Shown: in pieces, positions 35,903-45,203 of the stretch
How positions within the stretch are numbered: the stretch's first letter is position 1
Layout of the letters: every line of letters begins with the position of its first letter
NCBI GenBank assembly: GCA_964643295.1
Contig: CAZXSN010000013.1
Coordinates: 1 to 59,146 of the forward strand
Direction of reading: 5' to 3'
Source: Merdiplasma sp964643295
GTDB taxonomy: Bacteria; Bacillota; Clostridia; Lachnospirales; Lachnospiraceae
DNA length: 59,146 bases
Position numbers and translations under genes: made by a program
The notes under the pieces: model-generated
The model's database searches: none
What the model was told of the DNA's origin: nothing
What the model saw: the letters and a program-made list of their open reading frames with translations, nothing else

Positions 35903-37133
35903 TATTTTAGTGAAAAAGGAAAATCGGTTCTATGATGATTTTTCCTGCGTTCCGGATTTTAGGAACAAATCTAAAGAAGGAGAGATCCAAAGAAAACGAT
36001 ACACTATGCAGGATAGGAATTTTAAATCTTCCTGTAGGATGAGTATGTAGTATCAGGGATCCGAAATTTTATTTCTCCCTGTATCTTTAGTTAGCCCGCA
36101 AATACACATGTATGCAAATTTTTCAGAAAATCCAGAAGATTTCCAACAAACCAGCTCTTTGTCTTCCTCAGCCCGCGGCACAGATGAATCCGGGACAGTC
36201 ACTTTAGGAACAAAACCTCACAAAACCCCACAAAACCCATTTCCCTCAGATTAGTTTCATAGGGACAGGAACCGGTTGTCTGTGTGCGGAGGGCGATTGC
36301 CGGGGAGGATTTCTCTATGTCGGCTTTCTCATAAAGCGCAGCCTTTTTGCGCGTCTTCCAAGATCGTTTAATAAGTTTTGAACGAAATCGCTGCGCGATC
36401 TCTCCCATCTTAAAGGGAAGGGATTTGAATTCCTGCGAAAGTCAGCTGTGCAGGGAATGGTCCTGCACCCGCTTCATATTTGTTCGTGTAAAAAACAGCT
36501 GCATACAAAAAAACTGAGCCGCGCGGTCCGCGGGAAAGAACCGCTGCTAAGCGCGGTAAACCTCCTCCGCAGTTTCCTCGATGAAGGCATACCCCCCGTA
36601 ATCCAGGATGTTTATCCGTTCCAGCGGTTCCTTATCCGTACAGGTAATAATTCCCATTGAACGAAACCGGTGCCGGATACGATCTGTCCCATGCACTTCC
36701 CGGTCTTTTCCCCAGTTTCCGTTTGGATAATAGTAAGGCTAATACATATATACATAGAAATGACCATTGATGAGTCTGATCTTCGTACAGGGACCAGTGC
36801 GGTACTGCCAAATTTTCCCCGAATTCTGTCTGCTGCCATGTTATTCTCCTTTAGTTTACCAAAGAATCTCTGCGGGCATACTCTCACAATGTCAGGAAGC
36901 GCAGCAGGAAATGCGGGATATTTGCCGCCCCTCCTGTTTCCCGGCTTTAGGCCGGGTTCGCCCCTATGGCAGTCTGGGAACGCTTCCGATACTGCCGGAT
37001 TTCGCTTTCCCGATGGCATTTGGACAGGCTGGTTTGTCTGCCCCGCCCGTGAGGGGGATGGCGGCAGGGTCTGATTTTGTAAGTGTTTCCTAAGTCTTTC
37101 AGGGAACAGAGCACGGGAGGAAACTTTTGTTGG
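35903..37133. other. 1.2-kb region with a transposase remnant
   Basis: After a hairpin at about 35919-35950 the region has no intact gene. It contains short direct repeats of ACAAAACC at about 36210-36240, the 19-base repeat shared with 13998 at 36376-36394, and a decayed transposase start annotated separately. Confidence 0.4.
36530..36839 (-). pseudogene. IS1634-like transposase N-terminal fragment
   Basis: ATG 36839 has a good site (aaaggagaataac) and opens MAADRIRGKFGST. The next block shifts frame to IRLINGHFYVYMY and YYYPNGNWGK, then returns to EKTGKCMGQIVSGTGF, and a later shift gives ERINILDYGGYAFIEETAEE. These match the N-terminal domain of the transposase at 24050 (EIRCIQNRFYVYE, KVTGKCIGRI). 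Only about 100 residues survive, with multiple shifts. It is a remnant of a third element of this family. Confidence 0.65.
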
Positions 37134-37162
37134 TTGAAAGAATGGCCGTTTGATGTTATACT
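37134..37162 (+). promoter_or_regulatory. Promoter of pyrE
   Basis: TTGAAA and TATACT with a 17-nt spacer, about 90 nt before the pyrE start. Confidence 0.7.
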
Positions 37163-37251
37163 GCAGGATAGGAAGGCGGCAGGGATTTTTCTGCCGAAAA
37201 GAGGGATGGGAACATGAGTTTACGGAGCCATCCGGACAAGGAGTGTGTTTG

Positions 37252-37926
37252 ATGGAACAGTATAAGCAGGAATTTATAGAGTTTATGGTGGACTGCCAGG
37301 TGTTAAAGTTCGGTGATTTTGTGACGAAGAGCGGACGAAAGACACCGTTTTTTGTGAATACCGGCTTTTACCGTACCGGTTCGCAGCTGCAGCGGCTGGG
37401 AGAATACTATGCGAAGGCCATCCATGATCAGTTCGGACTGGAGTTTGACGTGCTGTTCGGACCGGCCTACAAGGGGATTCCCCTTTCGGTGGCGGCAGCC
37501 ATCGCAATCAGCGATCTTTACGGAAAGGACATCCGCTACTGCTCTAACCGCAAGGAGGTCAAGGATCACGGGGATAAGGGAATCCTTTTGGGAGGTCCCC
37601 TTCAGGACGGCGACCGGGTGGTCATCATTGAGGATGTGACGACTGCCGGGACTTCCATTCAGGAGACTCTGCCGATCTTAAAAGCGCAGGCGAATGTGCA
37701 GGTGAAGGGGCTTGTGGTCTCCGTGGACCGTATGGAGCGCGGGCAGGGCACAAAGAGCGCTTTGCAGGAGATTGAGGAGACGTATGGATTTCCGACGACG
37801 GCGATTGTGACGATGGGAGAGGTCGTGGAACATCTTTATAACCGGGAATACAAAGGAAACGTAGTCATCGACGGGACCTTAAAGGCGGCGATCGATGCCT
37901 ACTATGAGATGTACGGAGCGAATTAA
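37252..37926 (+). CDS. pyrE: Orotate phosphoribosyltransferase
   Basis: A 224-residue type I phosphoribosyltransferase joining orotate and PRPP to give OMP. FGDFVTKSGRKTPFFVNTG near residue 19, LFGPAYKGIPLSVAAA near 70 and the PRPP loop VVIIEDVTTAGTSIQE near 124 are conserved. ATG 37252 follows aaggagtgtgtttg; the longer frame to 37150 is non-coding leader. It has its own promoter, 13 kb away from pyrCFKD, with a redox region in between. Confidence 0.95.
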   Translation: MEQYKQEFIEFMVDCQVLKFGDFVTKSGRKTPFFVNTGFYRTGSQLQRLGEYYAKAIHDQFGLEFDVLFGPAYKGIPLSVAAAIAISDLYGKDIRYCSNRKEVKDHGDKGILLGGPLQDGDRVVIIEDVTTAGTSIQETLPILKAQANVQVKGLVVSVDRMERGQGTKSALQEIEETYGFPTTAIVTMGEVVEHLYNREYKGNVVIDGTLKAAIDAYYEMYGAN

Positions 37927-37979
37927 AGCGGGAAGGTGTGGGAACCTTCGATGAAAAAGCGAAAGGGAGGGAATGAAAG

Positions 37980-38138
37980 ATGACGGGACAGGAAAAGGTT
38001 TTGCGGACAATGAGCAGTGTGGGCGTCTGCAACCTGGTGATGGGAATTTTGGCCATGGTATTCGGCACGGTAACCGGGATTTTGCTGGTGATTAACGGCG
38101 GCAGGCTGCTTCGCAGAAAGAACAGAGTTCTGGTCTGA
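37980..38138 (+). CDS. 52-aa membrane microprotein
   Basis: The start is ATG 37980, after gaaagggagggaatgaaa. The protein begins MTGQEKVLRTMSSVGVCNLV, continues as a hydrophobic stretch (MGILAMVFGTVTGILLVING) and ends basic (GRLLRRKNRVLV), giving a single or hairpin membrane segment with a positive tail inside. It lies 53 nt after pyrE and before another small membrane protein gene. No family is recognised, but the start signal and composition argue for real coding. Confidence 0.65.
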   Translation: MTGQEKVLRTMSSVGVCNLVMGILAMVFGTVTGILLVINGGRLLRRKNRVLV

Positions 38139-38260
38139 GAAATGCGAAAACTTAAGGACAAATCCGAAGCTTTCCGGGGCGGCTTTTCCCACCCCCTTTT
38201 TGCTTTATGGGTTTTGTCCTTTTGGGTGATGCCCGGCAATACGTTTAAGGGAGAAGGAAG

Positions 38261-38590
38261 ATGGCAAAAAAACGTGCGGAGTATCTCTATACTTACCGGG
38301 AGACAGCCCATTCCGGACGGGGGATCCTGGCGACGGTGCTGGGCGGGATCTCGTTTCTGATGTTTGTGATATTAACGGGGATCGCGGCGGTGCTTGCCGG
38401 GAGCGGGGGAACCTGGATCGGGGCCTTCGGGTTTACCGCCTTCGTGATCGCTTTCGTGGGGATGGTTTATGGGCTGAAGAGCTTTCATGACCAGTGCCGC
38501 TCGTACATTTTCTGCAAGATCGGCACCCTGCTGTGCGGATTTATGGTGGCCGTGTGGTTTCTGATTTTTTGTGTCGGTCTGGCGATGTGA
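38261..38590 (+). CDS. Small membrane protein, DUF6142-like
   Basis: A 109-residue protein with three hydrophobic segments (about residues 22-46, 50-70 and 84-107) and a basic N-terminus (MAKKRAEYLYTYRETAHSGR). The pattern matches the small membrane proteins found beside pyrE in Lachnospiraceae, which I recall as DUF6142. The start follows aagggagaaggaag. The gap upstream contains AAGGACAAA/TTTGTCCTT arms about 50 nt apart that could form a leader hairpin. Function is unknown. Confidence 0.7.
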   Translation: MAKKRAEYLYTYRETAHSGRGILATVLGGISFLMFVILTGIAAVLAGSGGTWIGAFGFTAFVIAFVGMVYGLKSFHDQCRSYIFCKIGTLLCGFMVAVWFLIFCVGLAM

Positions 38591-38661
38591 CCGAATGCGC
38601 AGGCAGAGTATGGGAAGTTTCCCCGCAAAAAGTGCGGCGCGAAAGTAAAGAGGAGGTCTTT

Positions 38662-39246
38662 ATGGACAGACTGCAGCAGCAGATGGAGTTTCTTCTGGAG
38701 GTGGACAAGCTGAAACGGATCGTCCGCCAGAGTTATATCACCGGGGCGGAACGCAAGGAGACCGATACGGATCACTCCTGGCATCTGGCTTTGATGTGCG
38801 CCCTGCTTGCCGAGTACGCGAATGAACCCGTGGATGTGGCCAAAACGATGGTGATGGTCTTAATCCACGATATCGTGGAGATTGATGCGGGAGACACCTA
38901 TGCCTATGATACAGCGGGAAACGCGAGCAAGCGGGAGCGCGAGGTGAAAGCGGCGGATCGGATCTTTTCCCTGCTGCCTTCCGATCAGGCACAGTCTTTG
39001 CGGGAACTGTGGGAGGAGTTTGAGCGGCAGGATACGCCGGAGTCCAGATTCGCGAATACGCTGGATAAGATCCAGCCGATTATGCTCAATGACGCGACAG
39101 GCGGCCTTGCCTGGCGGGAACATGAAGTCAAAAAGTCCCAGGTGATGGGCCGCAATGAAAAGACACATGAGGGATCGGAAGCGCTCTGGGCCTATGCGAA
39201 GGAGTTAATTGAGCGCAACGTCGGGACAAATATTCAGGATTCATAA
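38662..39246 (+). CDS. HD-domain phosphohydrolase, YfbR-like
   Basis: A 194-residue HD protein from ATG 38662, after aaagaggaggtcttt. Metal ligands are seen as His in RKETDTDHSWHLALM near residue 34, the His-Asp pair in MVLIHDIVEIDAGDTYAYD near 68 and a later Asp in FANTLDKIQPIM near 137. This layout matches 5'-deoxynucleotidases and related nucleotide phosphohydrolases. Its place just downstream of pyrE fits nucleotide turnover. The substrate cannot be told from the sequence. Confidence 0.88.
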   Translation: MDRLQQQMEFLLEVDKLKRIVRQSYITGAERKETDTDHSWHLALMCALLAEYANEPVDVAKTMVMVLIHDIVEIDAGDTYAYDTAGNASKREREVKAADRIFSLLPSDQAQSLRELWEEFERQDTPESRFANTLDKIQPIMLNDATGGLAWREHEVKKSQVMGRNEKTHEGSEALWAYAKELIERNVGTNIQDS

Positions 39247-39326
39247 AAGGAAAACCGCGGGAAGGCTTACACAGAAAAAGGAAAATTTAAGAAAATCAGG
39301 CGACGGGCGGTTGGAAGGAAAGGCAA

Positions 39327-41438
39327 ATGCTGATGGAGAGTTACAAAGACTTAGAATCGGAAAATCTGCGTGAGCGGTATACGCTCGCGTATGATCGGGT
39401 GAAGGAGATGATGCAGGAGCAGACGGTTCCTGCACCTTTTGATTCTTATTTTCAAAAAACGGCGGAGTTTCTGCTGTTTCTCAAAGATGTGTACGCGTCG
39501 CTGCAGTCCGGCGCAATGGACGAAAGCACACTGGAAGAGTGGCAGGAACTGAACTTAAAGCTTTATGAGGATGTCCTGCCGGACAGGTACCAGGAAAGCT
39601 TCGGCAACCCGGCGTATGCGGAAAAAGTGCTGGGGGAAGAGTACGGGCGGATGCTGAGCTTTCTCTACACGGAATTAAGAGGCCTGATCGGCTATGTCTT
39701 TGAGGGCTGGCTGGAAGCGATCGTGGTGCATCTGGAACTTTTTATCGAGGTGTACAACTGCTTTGAGAACCCTGCACCGCCGGACAGTCATGAGGTGCAG
39801 CAGATCCTTTACTGGTTTGTCAGCGATTACTGCGATGTGTTCGTGACCGAGCATATCCGTGAGAGCGTGGATCCGGCCAGGGATTTCGCTGTGCGAATCA
39901 TTGAGGATTCTGATCTTTCCGACCTGCGTTATCTGTACCGCTACGGCGAATATGTGACGGAGAATGAACTTCAGACTGCGGCCTTCTTAAATTCGCTTGA
40001 GGAAAGCGAGATTCAGGCCATGGCGGATACCTTCACGGAAGGGTACCGCATGGGCTTTGTCAAGGCGGGGATTGACCTGTCAAAAAAGCTGACCGTAAAT
40101 ATCCGCTATCACATCGGATTTGAACGTCTGATTCGCGCGGCGATCGCGAACTTTCAAAAGCTGGGCTTACGCCCGGTGATCTACCGCCACGCGTTAAGCG
40201 CGGCGAACAAGCGCATGGGACTTAGGATCGGCTACACGGGAAAGGATCCCAATCCCCAGTTTGACTTTGACCACCGCGAGGACTGCGCTCTGTATCTGGA
40301 CAAAAAGTACGCGGAGCGCTATCTGGGAGTACAGCGCACGGCATTTGAAACGTTCCGTACCCTGGCAAACGGACATGCCGGTCCTGCCGTGATCGAGGAG
40401 TTCGGGGAGGAACCTTTTACCCCCGAGGCGAAGCCGCAGGCGTACGCGCTGTCACCCAAACAGCGGGAGCTGCTGGTGAGTTTAAACAATGAGTCTGCGC
40501 TTATCACGAACCGGTACATTCCCGGGGACGAGCGCAGCTTTACGATCATTTCCTTTCCCATGCCGGAGATCGGACCGCGGTTTGCGGAGATCTTCCGGGA
40601 GACGCTGCGCGTAAACACTCTGGATTACCGGCTTTACGAGCGGATTCAGCAGGTGATCATCGACGCACTGGATAAAGGAAACGAGGTTCACGTAAAAGGA
40701 AAAAACGGCAACTTAACCGATCTTACCGTGGCGCTGCACCCGCTTTCGGATCCGGAAAAAGAGTCAAACTTTGAAAACTGTGTGGCGGACGTGAACATCC
40801 CGGTCGGGGAGGTCTTTACCTCTCCGCTTCTTGCGGGCACGAACGGGGTGCTGCATGTGAAGGAGGTCTATCTGGGGAACTTAAAGTACGTGGATTTAAG
40901 CCTTACCTTCCGCGATGGAAAGATCGCTGACTACCGGTGTGCAAACTTCGATACCGCAGAGGAAAATGAAGCCTTTATCCGCTCCAACCTGCTCTATCAC
41001 CATGAAACGCTGCCGTTGGGGGAGTTCGCGATCGGCACCAATACGACGGCATATGTTATGGGGAAGAAGTTTGACATCGGCGGAAAGCTGCCGATTCTGA
41101 TCGCGGAAAAAACCGGACCGCATTTCGCGGTTGGGGATACCTGCTACTGCCGAAGCGAAGATCTTCCGGTTCACAATCCGGATGGGAAAGAGATCATCGC
41201 CCGCGACAACGAGATTTCCATTTTACGCAAAGAGGATCCGGGAAAGGCCTATTTCGGGTGCCACACGGACATCACCATTCCCTATGAGGAACTGGGACTG
41301 CTATCCGTGACCGGAGCGGACGGATACTGCGCCGCGATTATCCGCGACGGGAGATTTGTGCTGAAAGGAACGGAGGAATTAAACCTGCCGCTTCAGGCGT
41401 TTGAAAAGGAGCAATCTTTCGCCTGCCAGGGTGACTGA
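39327..41438 (+). CDS. M29-like aminopeptidase with long N-terminal region
   Basis: A 703-residue cytosolic protein. The C-terminal half resembles M29 (AmpS-type) metallo-aminopeptidases: GKNGNLTDLTVAL near residue 455, VNIPVGEVFTSPLLAGTNG near 488 (family motif NxPTEEVFT with the first Glu replaced by Gly), LPLGEFAIGTNT near 563 and PHFAVGDTCY near 597. The N-terminal 330 residues are helical and acidic and are not part of a standard M29 enzyme, which is near 400 residues. With one motif Glu missing, activity is uncertain. It sits between nucleotide genes with its own ribosome site. Confidence 0.72.
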   Translation: MLMESYKDLESENLRERYTLAYDRVKEMMQEQTVPAPFDSYFQKTAEFLLFLKDVYASLQSGAMDESTLEEWQELNLKLYEDVLPDRYQESFGNPAYAEKVLGEEYGRMLSFLYTELRGLIGYVFEGWLEAIVVHLELFIEVYNCFENPAPPDSHEVQQILYWFVSDYCDVFVTEHIRESVDPARDFAVRIIEDSDLSDLRYLYRYGEYVTENELQTAAFLNSLEESEIQAMADTFTEGYRMGFVKAGIDLSKKLTVNIRYHIGFERLIRAAIANFQKLGLRPVIYRHALSAANKRMGLRIGYTGKDPNPQFDFDHREDCALYLDKKYAERYLGVQRTAFETFRTLANGHAGPAVIEEFGEEPFTPEAKPQAYALSPKQRELLVSLNNESALITNRYIPGDERSFTIISFPMPEIGPRFAEIFRETLRVNTLDYRLYERIQQVIIDALDKGNEVHVKGKNGNLTDLTVALHPLSDPEKESNFENCVADVNIPVGEVFTSPLLAGTNGVLHVKEVYLGNLKYVDLSLTFRDGKIADYRCANFDTAEENEAFIRSNLLYHHETLPLGEFAIGTNTTAYVMGKKFDIGGKLPILIAEKTGPHFAVGDTCYCRSEDLPVHNPDGKEIIARDNEISILRKEDPGKAYFGCHTDITIPYEELGLLSVTGADGYCAAIIRDGRFVLKGTEELNLPLQAFEKEQSFACQGD

Positions 41439-41519
41439 AAGAGATCCCGGCGGAGTAGGGAGGCAGAGAGCGCTGAGGAAAACTGCTAAGGAAAACGCGG
41501 AAGGAGCGGGGAGAAATTC

Positions 41520-41548
41520 TTGACAAGGCCGGGCGGAATCAGTAGAAT
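41520..41548 (+). promoter_or_regulatory. Promoter of the pur operon
   Basis: TTGACA and TAGAAT with a 17-nt spacer, 52 nt before purE. No purine riboswitch fold is visible in the short leader. Confidence 0.75.
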
Positions 41549-41600
41549 GAAACACGGCGGAACGGCTGAAAGAAAGATCATTGCGGGGAGGGCAGATGGC

Positions 41601-42107
41601 ATGGCAAAAGTTGGAATTGTGATGGGAAGCGATTCAGATATGCCCGTCATGAGCAAGGCGGCGCAGATGCTGGAGAAGTTTGGAATTGACTATGAGATGA
41701 CAATTATTTCCGCTCACCGGGAACCGGATGCCTTTTTCGCCTACGCGAAGAGCGCGGAGGAGAAGGGCTTTCAGGTGATCATTGCCGGTGCGGGCATGGC
41801 GGCCCATCTGCCGGGCATGTGCGCGGCGATCTTTCCCATGCCGGTGATCGGAGTGCCCATGCAGACGGCCGCCCTGGGAGGATTAGACTCCCTCTTTTCG
41901 ATCGTACAGATGCCGACCGGGATTCCGGTGGCGACCGTGGCCATCAACGGCGGAGCGAACGCCGCTGTGCTGGCGGCCAAGATTTTAGCCGTCTCCGATC
42001 CCCAGCTTCTGCAGAAAGTGAAGGACTACGCGGCGGAATTAAAGGAACAGGTGCAGGAAAAGGACCGGAAATTACAGGAGAATGGCTATCAGTCATACGG
42101 GAAGTGA
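41601..42107 (+). CDS. purE: N5-carboxyaminoimidazole ribonucleotide mutase
   Basis: A 168-residue class I PurE, converting N5-CAIR to CAIR. The signature IVMGSDSDMPVM near residue 6 and ISAHREPDAFF near 38 are intact, as is AGAGMAAHLPGM near 66. The start is ATG 41601, behind ggggagggcagatggc; the open frame upstream is leader. No purK is seen in the window. purM follows 12 nt later, so purE begins a four-gene purine operon. Confidence 0.95.
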   Translation: MAKVGIVMGSDSDMPVMSKAAQMLEKFGIDYEMTIISAHREPDAFFAYAKSAEEKGFQVIIAGAGMAAHLPGMCAAIFPMPVIGVPMQTAALGGLDSLFSIVQMPTGIPVATVAINGGANAAVLAAKILAVSDPQLLQKVKDYAAELKEQVQEKDRKLQENGYQSYGK

Positions 42108-42119
42108 GCGGAGGGCGGC

Positions 42120-43145
42120 ATGGACTATAAAAGCGCAGGCGTGGACATCGAGGCGGGCTACCGGTCGGTGGAACTTTTAAAGGAGCATGTCCGGCGGACT
42201 CTGCGTCCGGAGGTGCTCAACGGCATCGGCGGATTTTCCGGCGCCTTCTCTCTGGAGAAGATCAAAAAAATGGAGCATCCCGTGCTGGTTTCCGGTACGG
42301 ACGGCGTGGGCACCAAGCTAAAACTGGCCTTCCTGCTTGACCGGCACGATACGGTCGGCATTGACTGCGTGGCGATGTGTGTGAACGATATCGCCTGCGC
42401 GGGTGCGGAGCCTTTGTTTTTCCTGGATTATATCGCCTGCGGGAAAAATATCCCGGAAAAGATCGCCAGGATCGTAAGCGGTGTGGCGGAAGGCTGTATG
42501 CAGGCCGGAGCGGCCTTAATCGGCGGGGAAACGGCGGAGCATCCGGGTTTAATGCCGGAGGATGAATACGATCTGGCCGGGTTTGCCGTGGGACTTGTCG
42601 AGGAAAAGGACCTGATTACCGGGAACGATATCCGGGAAGGGGACTGCCTGATCGGCATAGCCTCCTCTGGGTTGCACAGCAACGGCTTTTCTCTGGTGCG
42701 CCGCGTCTTTCCGATGGATGTATCTTCCTTGACCGCCTTTGATGAGGAACTGGGGCAGACTTTGGGAGAGGCGCTGCTTACGCCCACAAAGATCTATGTG
42801 AAGGCCTTAAGGAATGTGCGGGAGGCAGGGATTCTCATCAAGGGCTGCAGCCATATCACGGGCGGGGGCTTTTATGAGAATATTCCGCGCATGCTGCCGG
42901 ACGGGGTGCGGGCAGTCATAAAAAAGGACAGTTATCCGGTGCCGCCGATTTTTCCTATGCTGGCAAAAAAAGGCGACATCTCCGAGGAAATGATGTATAA
43001 TACCTACAACATGGGTCTGGGCATGGTGCTGGCCGTGGATCCGGCTGATGCGAAGACAGCCTGCGCGGCGATTGAAGCCGCGGGAGAGCAGCCCTTTATG
43101 GTCGGTGAGATTACGGAGGGAGAAAAAGGAGTGATCCTATGCTGA
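42120..43145 (+). CDS. purM: Phosphoribosylformylglycinamidine cyclo-ligase
   Basis: A 341-residue AIR synthetase, closing the imidazole ring with ATP. It has VSGTDGVGTKLKLAF near residue 58, DCVAMCVNDIACAGAEPLFF near 82, GGETAEHPGLM near 137 and SGLHSNGFSLVRRVF near 184 from the PurM-type ATP-binding fold. Its 3' end overlaps purN by 7 nt, implying coupled translation. The length is normal. Confidence 0.96.
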   Translation: MDYKSAGVDIEAGYRSVELLKEHVRRTLRPEVLNGIGGFSGAFSLEKIKKMEHPVLVSGTDGVGTKLKLAFLLDRHDTVGIDCVAMCVNDIACAGAEPLFFLDYIACGKNIPEKIARIVSGVAEGCMQAGAALIGGETAEHPGLMPEDEYDLAGFAVGLVEEKDLITGNDIREGDCLIGIASSGLHSNGFSLVRRVFPMDVSSLTAFDEELGQTLGEALLTPTKIYVKALRNVREAGILIKGCSHITGGGFYENIPRMLPDGVRAVIKKDSYPVPPIFPMLAKKGDISEEMMYNTYNMGLGMVLAVDPADAKTACAAIEAAGEQPFMVGEITEGEKGVILC

Positions 43146-43768
43146 AGCTGGCGGTGCTGGTATCCGGCGGCGGAACGAACCTGCAGGCGCTCATTGACGC
43201 GATCGAGTCGGGAGAGATTGCGAATGCGGAAATTGGCATTGTAATCAGCAACAATCCGAACGCCTATGCGCTGCAGCGGGCAAAGGACCATGGGATTTTT
43301 GCGGTCTGTCTTTCCCCGAAGGAGTATCCCACCCGGGATGCCTTCTATGAGGCGCTGCTTTCGGCGCTGAAAAAATCGCAGGCGGAGCTGATCGTGCTGG
43401 CAGGATTTTTAGTGGTGATCCCGCCGATGCTGGTGGAAGCCTACCGGGGACGCATCATCAACATTCACCCCTCGCTGATTCCCTCCTTTTGCGGGAAAGG
43501 CTGCTATGGGCTAAAGGTACACGAGGAGGCCTTAAAGAAGGGCGTGAAGGTGACGGGGGCCACTGTCCATTTCGTGGATGAGGGGACGGATACGGGACCG
43601 ATTCTGCTGCAGAAAGCGGTGGAGGTCGCTCCGGATGATACCCCGCAGAGCCTGCAGCAAAGAGTGATGCGGGAAGCGGAATGGAAGCTGCTGCCGCAGG
43701 CTGTGCGCCTGATTGCGGACGGCAGAGTGCGGATTGAAAACGGACATACGGTCATCTTGAATGAATAG
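43139..43768 (+). CDS. purN: Phosphoribosylglycinamide formyltransferase
   Basis: A 209-residue folate-dependent GAR transformylase. The substrate loop LVSGGGTNLQALIDAIESG near residue 7, the catalytic Asn and His in IINIHPSLIPSFCGKG near 107 and Asp in FVDEGTDTGPILLQ near 144 are all present. The start overlaps the end of purM. Confidence 0.96.
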   Translation: MLKLAVLVSGGGTNLQALIDAIESGEIANAEIGIVISNNPNAYALQRAKDHGIFAVCLSPKEYPTRDAFYEALLSALKKSQAELIVLAGFLVVIPPMLVEAYRGRIINIHPSLIPSFCGKGCYGLKVHEEALKKGVKVTGATVHFVDEGTDTGPILLQKAVEVAPDDTPQSLQQRVMREAEWKLLPQAVRLIADGRVRIENGHTVILNE

Positions 43769-43786
43769 TCACAATGGAGGTTTTGT

Positions 43787-45061
43787 ATGAAGGTACTGAT
43801 CGTCGGCAGCGGCGGCAGAGAGCATGCGCTTGCCTGGAAGATTGCGCAAAGTCCAAAGGTGGAGAAACTCTGGTGCGCCCCGGGCAACGCGGGTATTTCG
43901 GAATACGCGGAATGTGTGAACATCGCGGCGATGGATTTTGACCGTCTGGCGGCTTTTGCCAGAGATCAGGAGATTGATCTGACCGTGGTGGGCATGGATG
44001 ATCCGTTGGCGGGCGGGATTGTGGATGCCTTCGAATCCCAGGGTTTGCGGATTTTCGGACCGCGCAAAAACGCGGCGATTTTGGAGGCTTCCAAGGCCTT
44101 TTCCAAGGATCTGATGAAGAAGTATCAGATTCCTACGGCGGCCTATGAGACGTTTGACGATCCTGAAAAAGCGCTCTCCTACCTGGAGAGGGAAGCACAC
44201 TTTCCGATCGTTTTGAAAGCGGACGGACTGGCCTTGGGGAAAGGGGTGCTGATCTGTCAGAACCTGGAGGAAGCAAAGGCCGGGGTTTCGGCGATCATGC
44301 AGGAAAAACAGTTCGGCAGCGCCGGAAACTGCATGGTGATCGAGGAATTTTTAACCGGGAGGGAAGTCTCGGTTTTAGCGTTTGTGGACGGGAAGACTTT
44401 TCGTACGATGGCATCGGCGCAGGACCACAAACGGGCAGGCGACGGCGATACCGGCTTAAATACCGGCGGCATGGGCACGTTTTCCCCCAGTCCGTTCTAT
44501 ACGAAAGAGATCGCCGCTCTCTGTGAAAAAGAGATTTTCCAGCCGACGGTGGATGCGATGGCCGCGGAAGCGCGCGAGTACAAGGGCGTTTTGTACTTCG
44601 GGCTGATGCTGACGGGAAACGGTCCCCGGGTGCTGGAGTACAATGCCCGTTTCGGCGATCCGGAAGCGCAGGTTGTGCTTCCGCGGATGAAGAATGACAT
44701 CGTGGATGTGTTTGAGGCCTGTATCGACGGCACACTCGATCAGATCTCCCTGGAATTTGACGACAACGCTGCGGTTTGTGTGATGCTCGCCTCGGCGGGA
44801 TATCCGGTCAAGTACGAGAAAGGCTTTGAGATTCAGGGCTTAGAGCAGTTTAAGAACCGGGACGGCTACTACGTGTTTCATTCCGGGACCGCCTGGAAGG
44901 ACGGAAAGATCGTCACCAACGGCGGCAGAGTTTTGGGTGTGACAGCGACAGGAAAGGATTTAAAGACCGCCAGGGCGAATGCTTATGAGGCGGTACAGTG
45001 GGTTCATTTTGACAATCAGTACTGCCGGAGCGATATCGGGAAAGCAATCGATGAGGCGTGA
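43787..45061 (+). CDS. purD: Phosphoribosylamine-glycine ligase
   Basis: A 424-residue ATP-grasp enzyme making GAR. It has VLIVGSGGREHALAWKIAQS at the N-terminus, VVGMDDPLAGGIVDAFE near 66, FPIVLKADGLALGKGV near 140, LNTGGMGTFSPSPFY near 223 and VLEYNARFGDPEAQVV near 282 with metal ligands. In many homologues the second motif reads GPExPL, while here it is GMDDPL, a small variation. It follows purN by 18 nt with the site atggagg. Confidence 0.95.
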   Translation: MKVLIVGSGGREHALAWKIAQSPKVEKLWCAPGNAGISEYAECVNIAAMDFDRLAAFARDQEIDLTVVGMDDPLAGGIVDAFESQGLRIFGPRKNAAILEASKAFSKDLMKKYQIPTAAYETFDDPEKALSYLEREAHFPIVLKADGLALGKGVLICQNLEEAKAGVSAIMQEKQFGSAGNCMVIEEFLTGREVSVLAFVDGKTFRTMASAQDHKRAGDGDTGLNTGGMGTFSPSPFYTKEIAALCEKEIFQPTVDAMAAEAREYKGVLYFGLMLTGNGPRVLEYNARFGDPEAQVVLPRMKNDIVDVFEACIDGTLDQISLEFDDNAAVCVMLASAGYPVKYEKGFEIQGLEQFKNRDGYYVFHSGTAWKDGKIVTNGGRVLGVTATGKDLKTARANAYEAVQWVHFDNQYCRSDIGKAIDEA

Positions 45062-45203
45062 AGGTGCGGTCGGTTTAAAGACAGCCGGGTATTTTCGTCT
45101 TCCGTGCCGTGAAGGGAGAAAGCGGCGCGGCTGCGGGAAGTTATCCCGGCACAAGCTGCCAGGCCGGACGGGTGATCAGCAGGAAAGGAATGTGGTTTAT
45201 ACG

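Noticed and set aside
41439..41600. Purine riboswitch or PurR box before purE
   Set aside because: Only a promoter is visible. No three-way junction fold or paired operator could be made in the short leader.
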